A stretch of DNA of 64,000 bases from Pseudomonas sp. Irchel s3b2 (lineage in GTDB: Bacteria > Pseudomonadota > Gammaproteobacteria > Pseudomonadales > Pseudomonadaceae): the NCBI RefSeq assembly GCF_900187445.1, contig NZ_FYEB01000002.1, positions 25,412 through 89,411 of the forward strand. Reading direction: 5' to 3'. Below are positions 63,780-64,000 of this stretch, one piece after another. Under the pieces are notes generated by a model that did no database searches, was not told the origin of the DNA, and saw nothing but the letters and a program-made list of their open reading frames with translations. The position numbers and the translations under genes were made by a program. The first letter of the stretch is position 1, and each line of letters begins with the position of its first letter.

Positions 63780-64000
63780 AGGTCCGATCAGGTCCCCGCC
63801 ATTCCCGACTACAGCCTGAAAATCTTCGACACCACCCTGCACACCCTGATGGAGGTTCGCGAGAAACTCGATCCGGTGGAGTTGCAGAGGGCTGTGTCGC
63901 TCATGTCTCAGGCTCAGCGTGTCGAGTTCTATGGATTCGGTGCTTCGGGCGCAGTGGCGGCGGATGCCCAACACAAATTTTTCCGTTTACTGCTGACTGT
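63780..64000 (+). pseudogene. hexR: HexR fragment lacking its DNA-binding domain; runs past the window
   Basis: After an in-frame TGA at 63777, the frame encodes residues matching HexR from DYSLKIFDTTLHTLMEVREK through VEFYGFGASGAVAADAQHK, the start of the SIS sugar-phosphate domain. The N-terminal RpiR-type helix-turn-helix (about 110 residues) is missing and no start codon or ribosome binding site precedes the homology, so this is a decayed or chopped copy. HexR normally represses zwf/edd genes in response to KDPG. The real hexR is expected elsewhere in the genome. Confidence 0.75.

Noticed and set aside
63717..63974. Minus-strand 85-residue frame at the right end
   Set aside because: It is antisense to the HexR homology and has no similarity of its own that I can see.

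Overview
This window reads as an origin-proximal chromosome segment of a Pseudomonas of the fluorescens type. The evidence is a complete A-band (common polysaccharide antigen, CPA) locus in P. aeruginosa order, a glmS gene with an empty Tn7 attachment site, a Pseudomonas-style Zur (zinc-starvation) gene block, uvrD next to a GGDEF/EAL gene, several REP-type paired inverted repeats, and two perfect parS-like 16-mers. I see no rRNA, tRNA, CRISPR array, transposase or prophage module. Names of homologues in other species are from memory; no search was run.

Layout. 1-1945: end of a probable regulator gene, glmS and its terminator. 1963-7701: a minus-strand lipid operon matching E. coli ynbABCD in gene content, with an added acyltransferase and a small membrane protein. 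7861-11302: LysR regulator, GST-like protein, flavin/PNPOx-like protein, and a small DUF6124 protein behind a structured leader. 11456-20444: wbpZ, wbpY, wbpX, wzt, wzm, wbpW, gmd, rmd on the minus strand, making and exporting D-rhamnan. 20873-26599: the divergent CPA-modification operon (glycosyltransferase, glycosyltransferase-methyltransferase fusion, acyltransferase, methyltransferase). 26776-30088: a lipoprotein and a large envelope protein of unknown role. 30099-32822: LysE exporter with an Lrp-type regulator, and a stand-alone lipoamide dehydrogenase. 33026-38989: a four-gene chain of three SPFH (HflK/HflC-like) proteins and a P1B-type ATPase. 39187-42463: cyclopropane synthase, cardiolipin synthase, a DUF3617 protein.

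42711-52031 is a zinc-starvation block. The overlapping operon folE2-znuC-znuB-znuA-gamma carbonic anhydrase diverges from an amidase gene across a perfect Zur box. A second perfect Zur box lies in front of dksA2-cobW-DUF1826. These genes import zinc, insert or allocate it, and provide low-zinc paralogues of zinc enzymes. 52182-63214 holds housekeeping and membrane genes (pdxY, a thioesterase, a CPA2 antiporter, a SMI1/KNR4 protein, a Tim44-like protein, uvrD, a GGDEF/EAL protein). The right end has an AT-rich small gene beside a hexR fragment that lacks its DNA-binding domain.

The most interesting items are the SPFH/P-type ATPase module with a Zur-like palindrome in its promoter region, the extended ynb lipid operon, the two parS-like sites (one inside folE2, one at the start of an hflC-like gene), the alternative hairpins over the DUF6124 ribosome binding site, and the fused CPA-modification gene.
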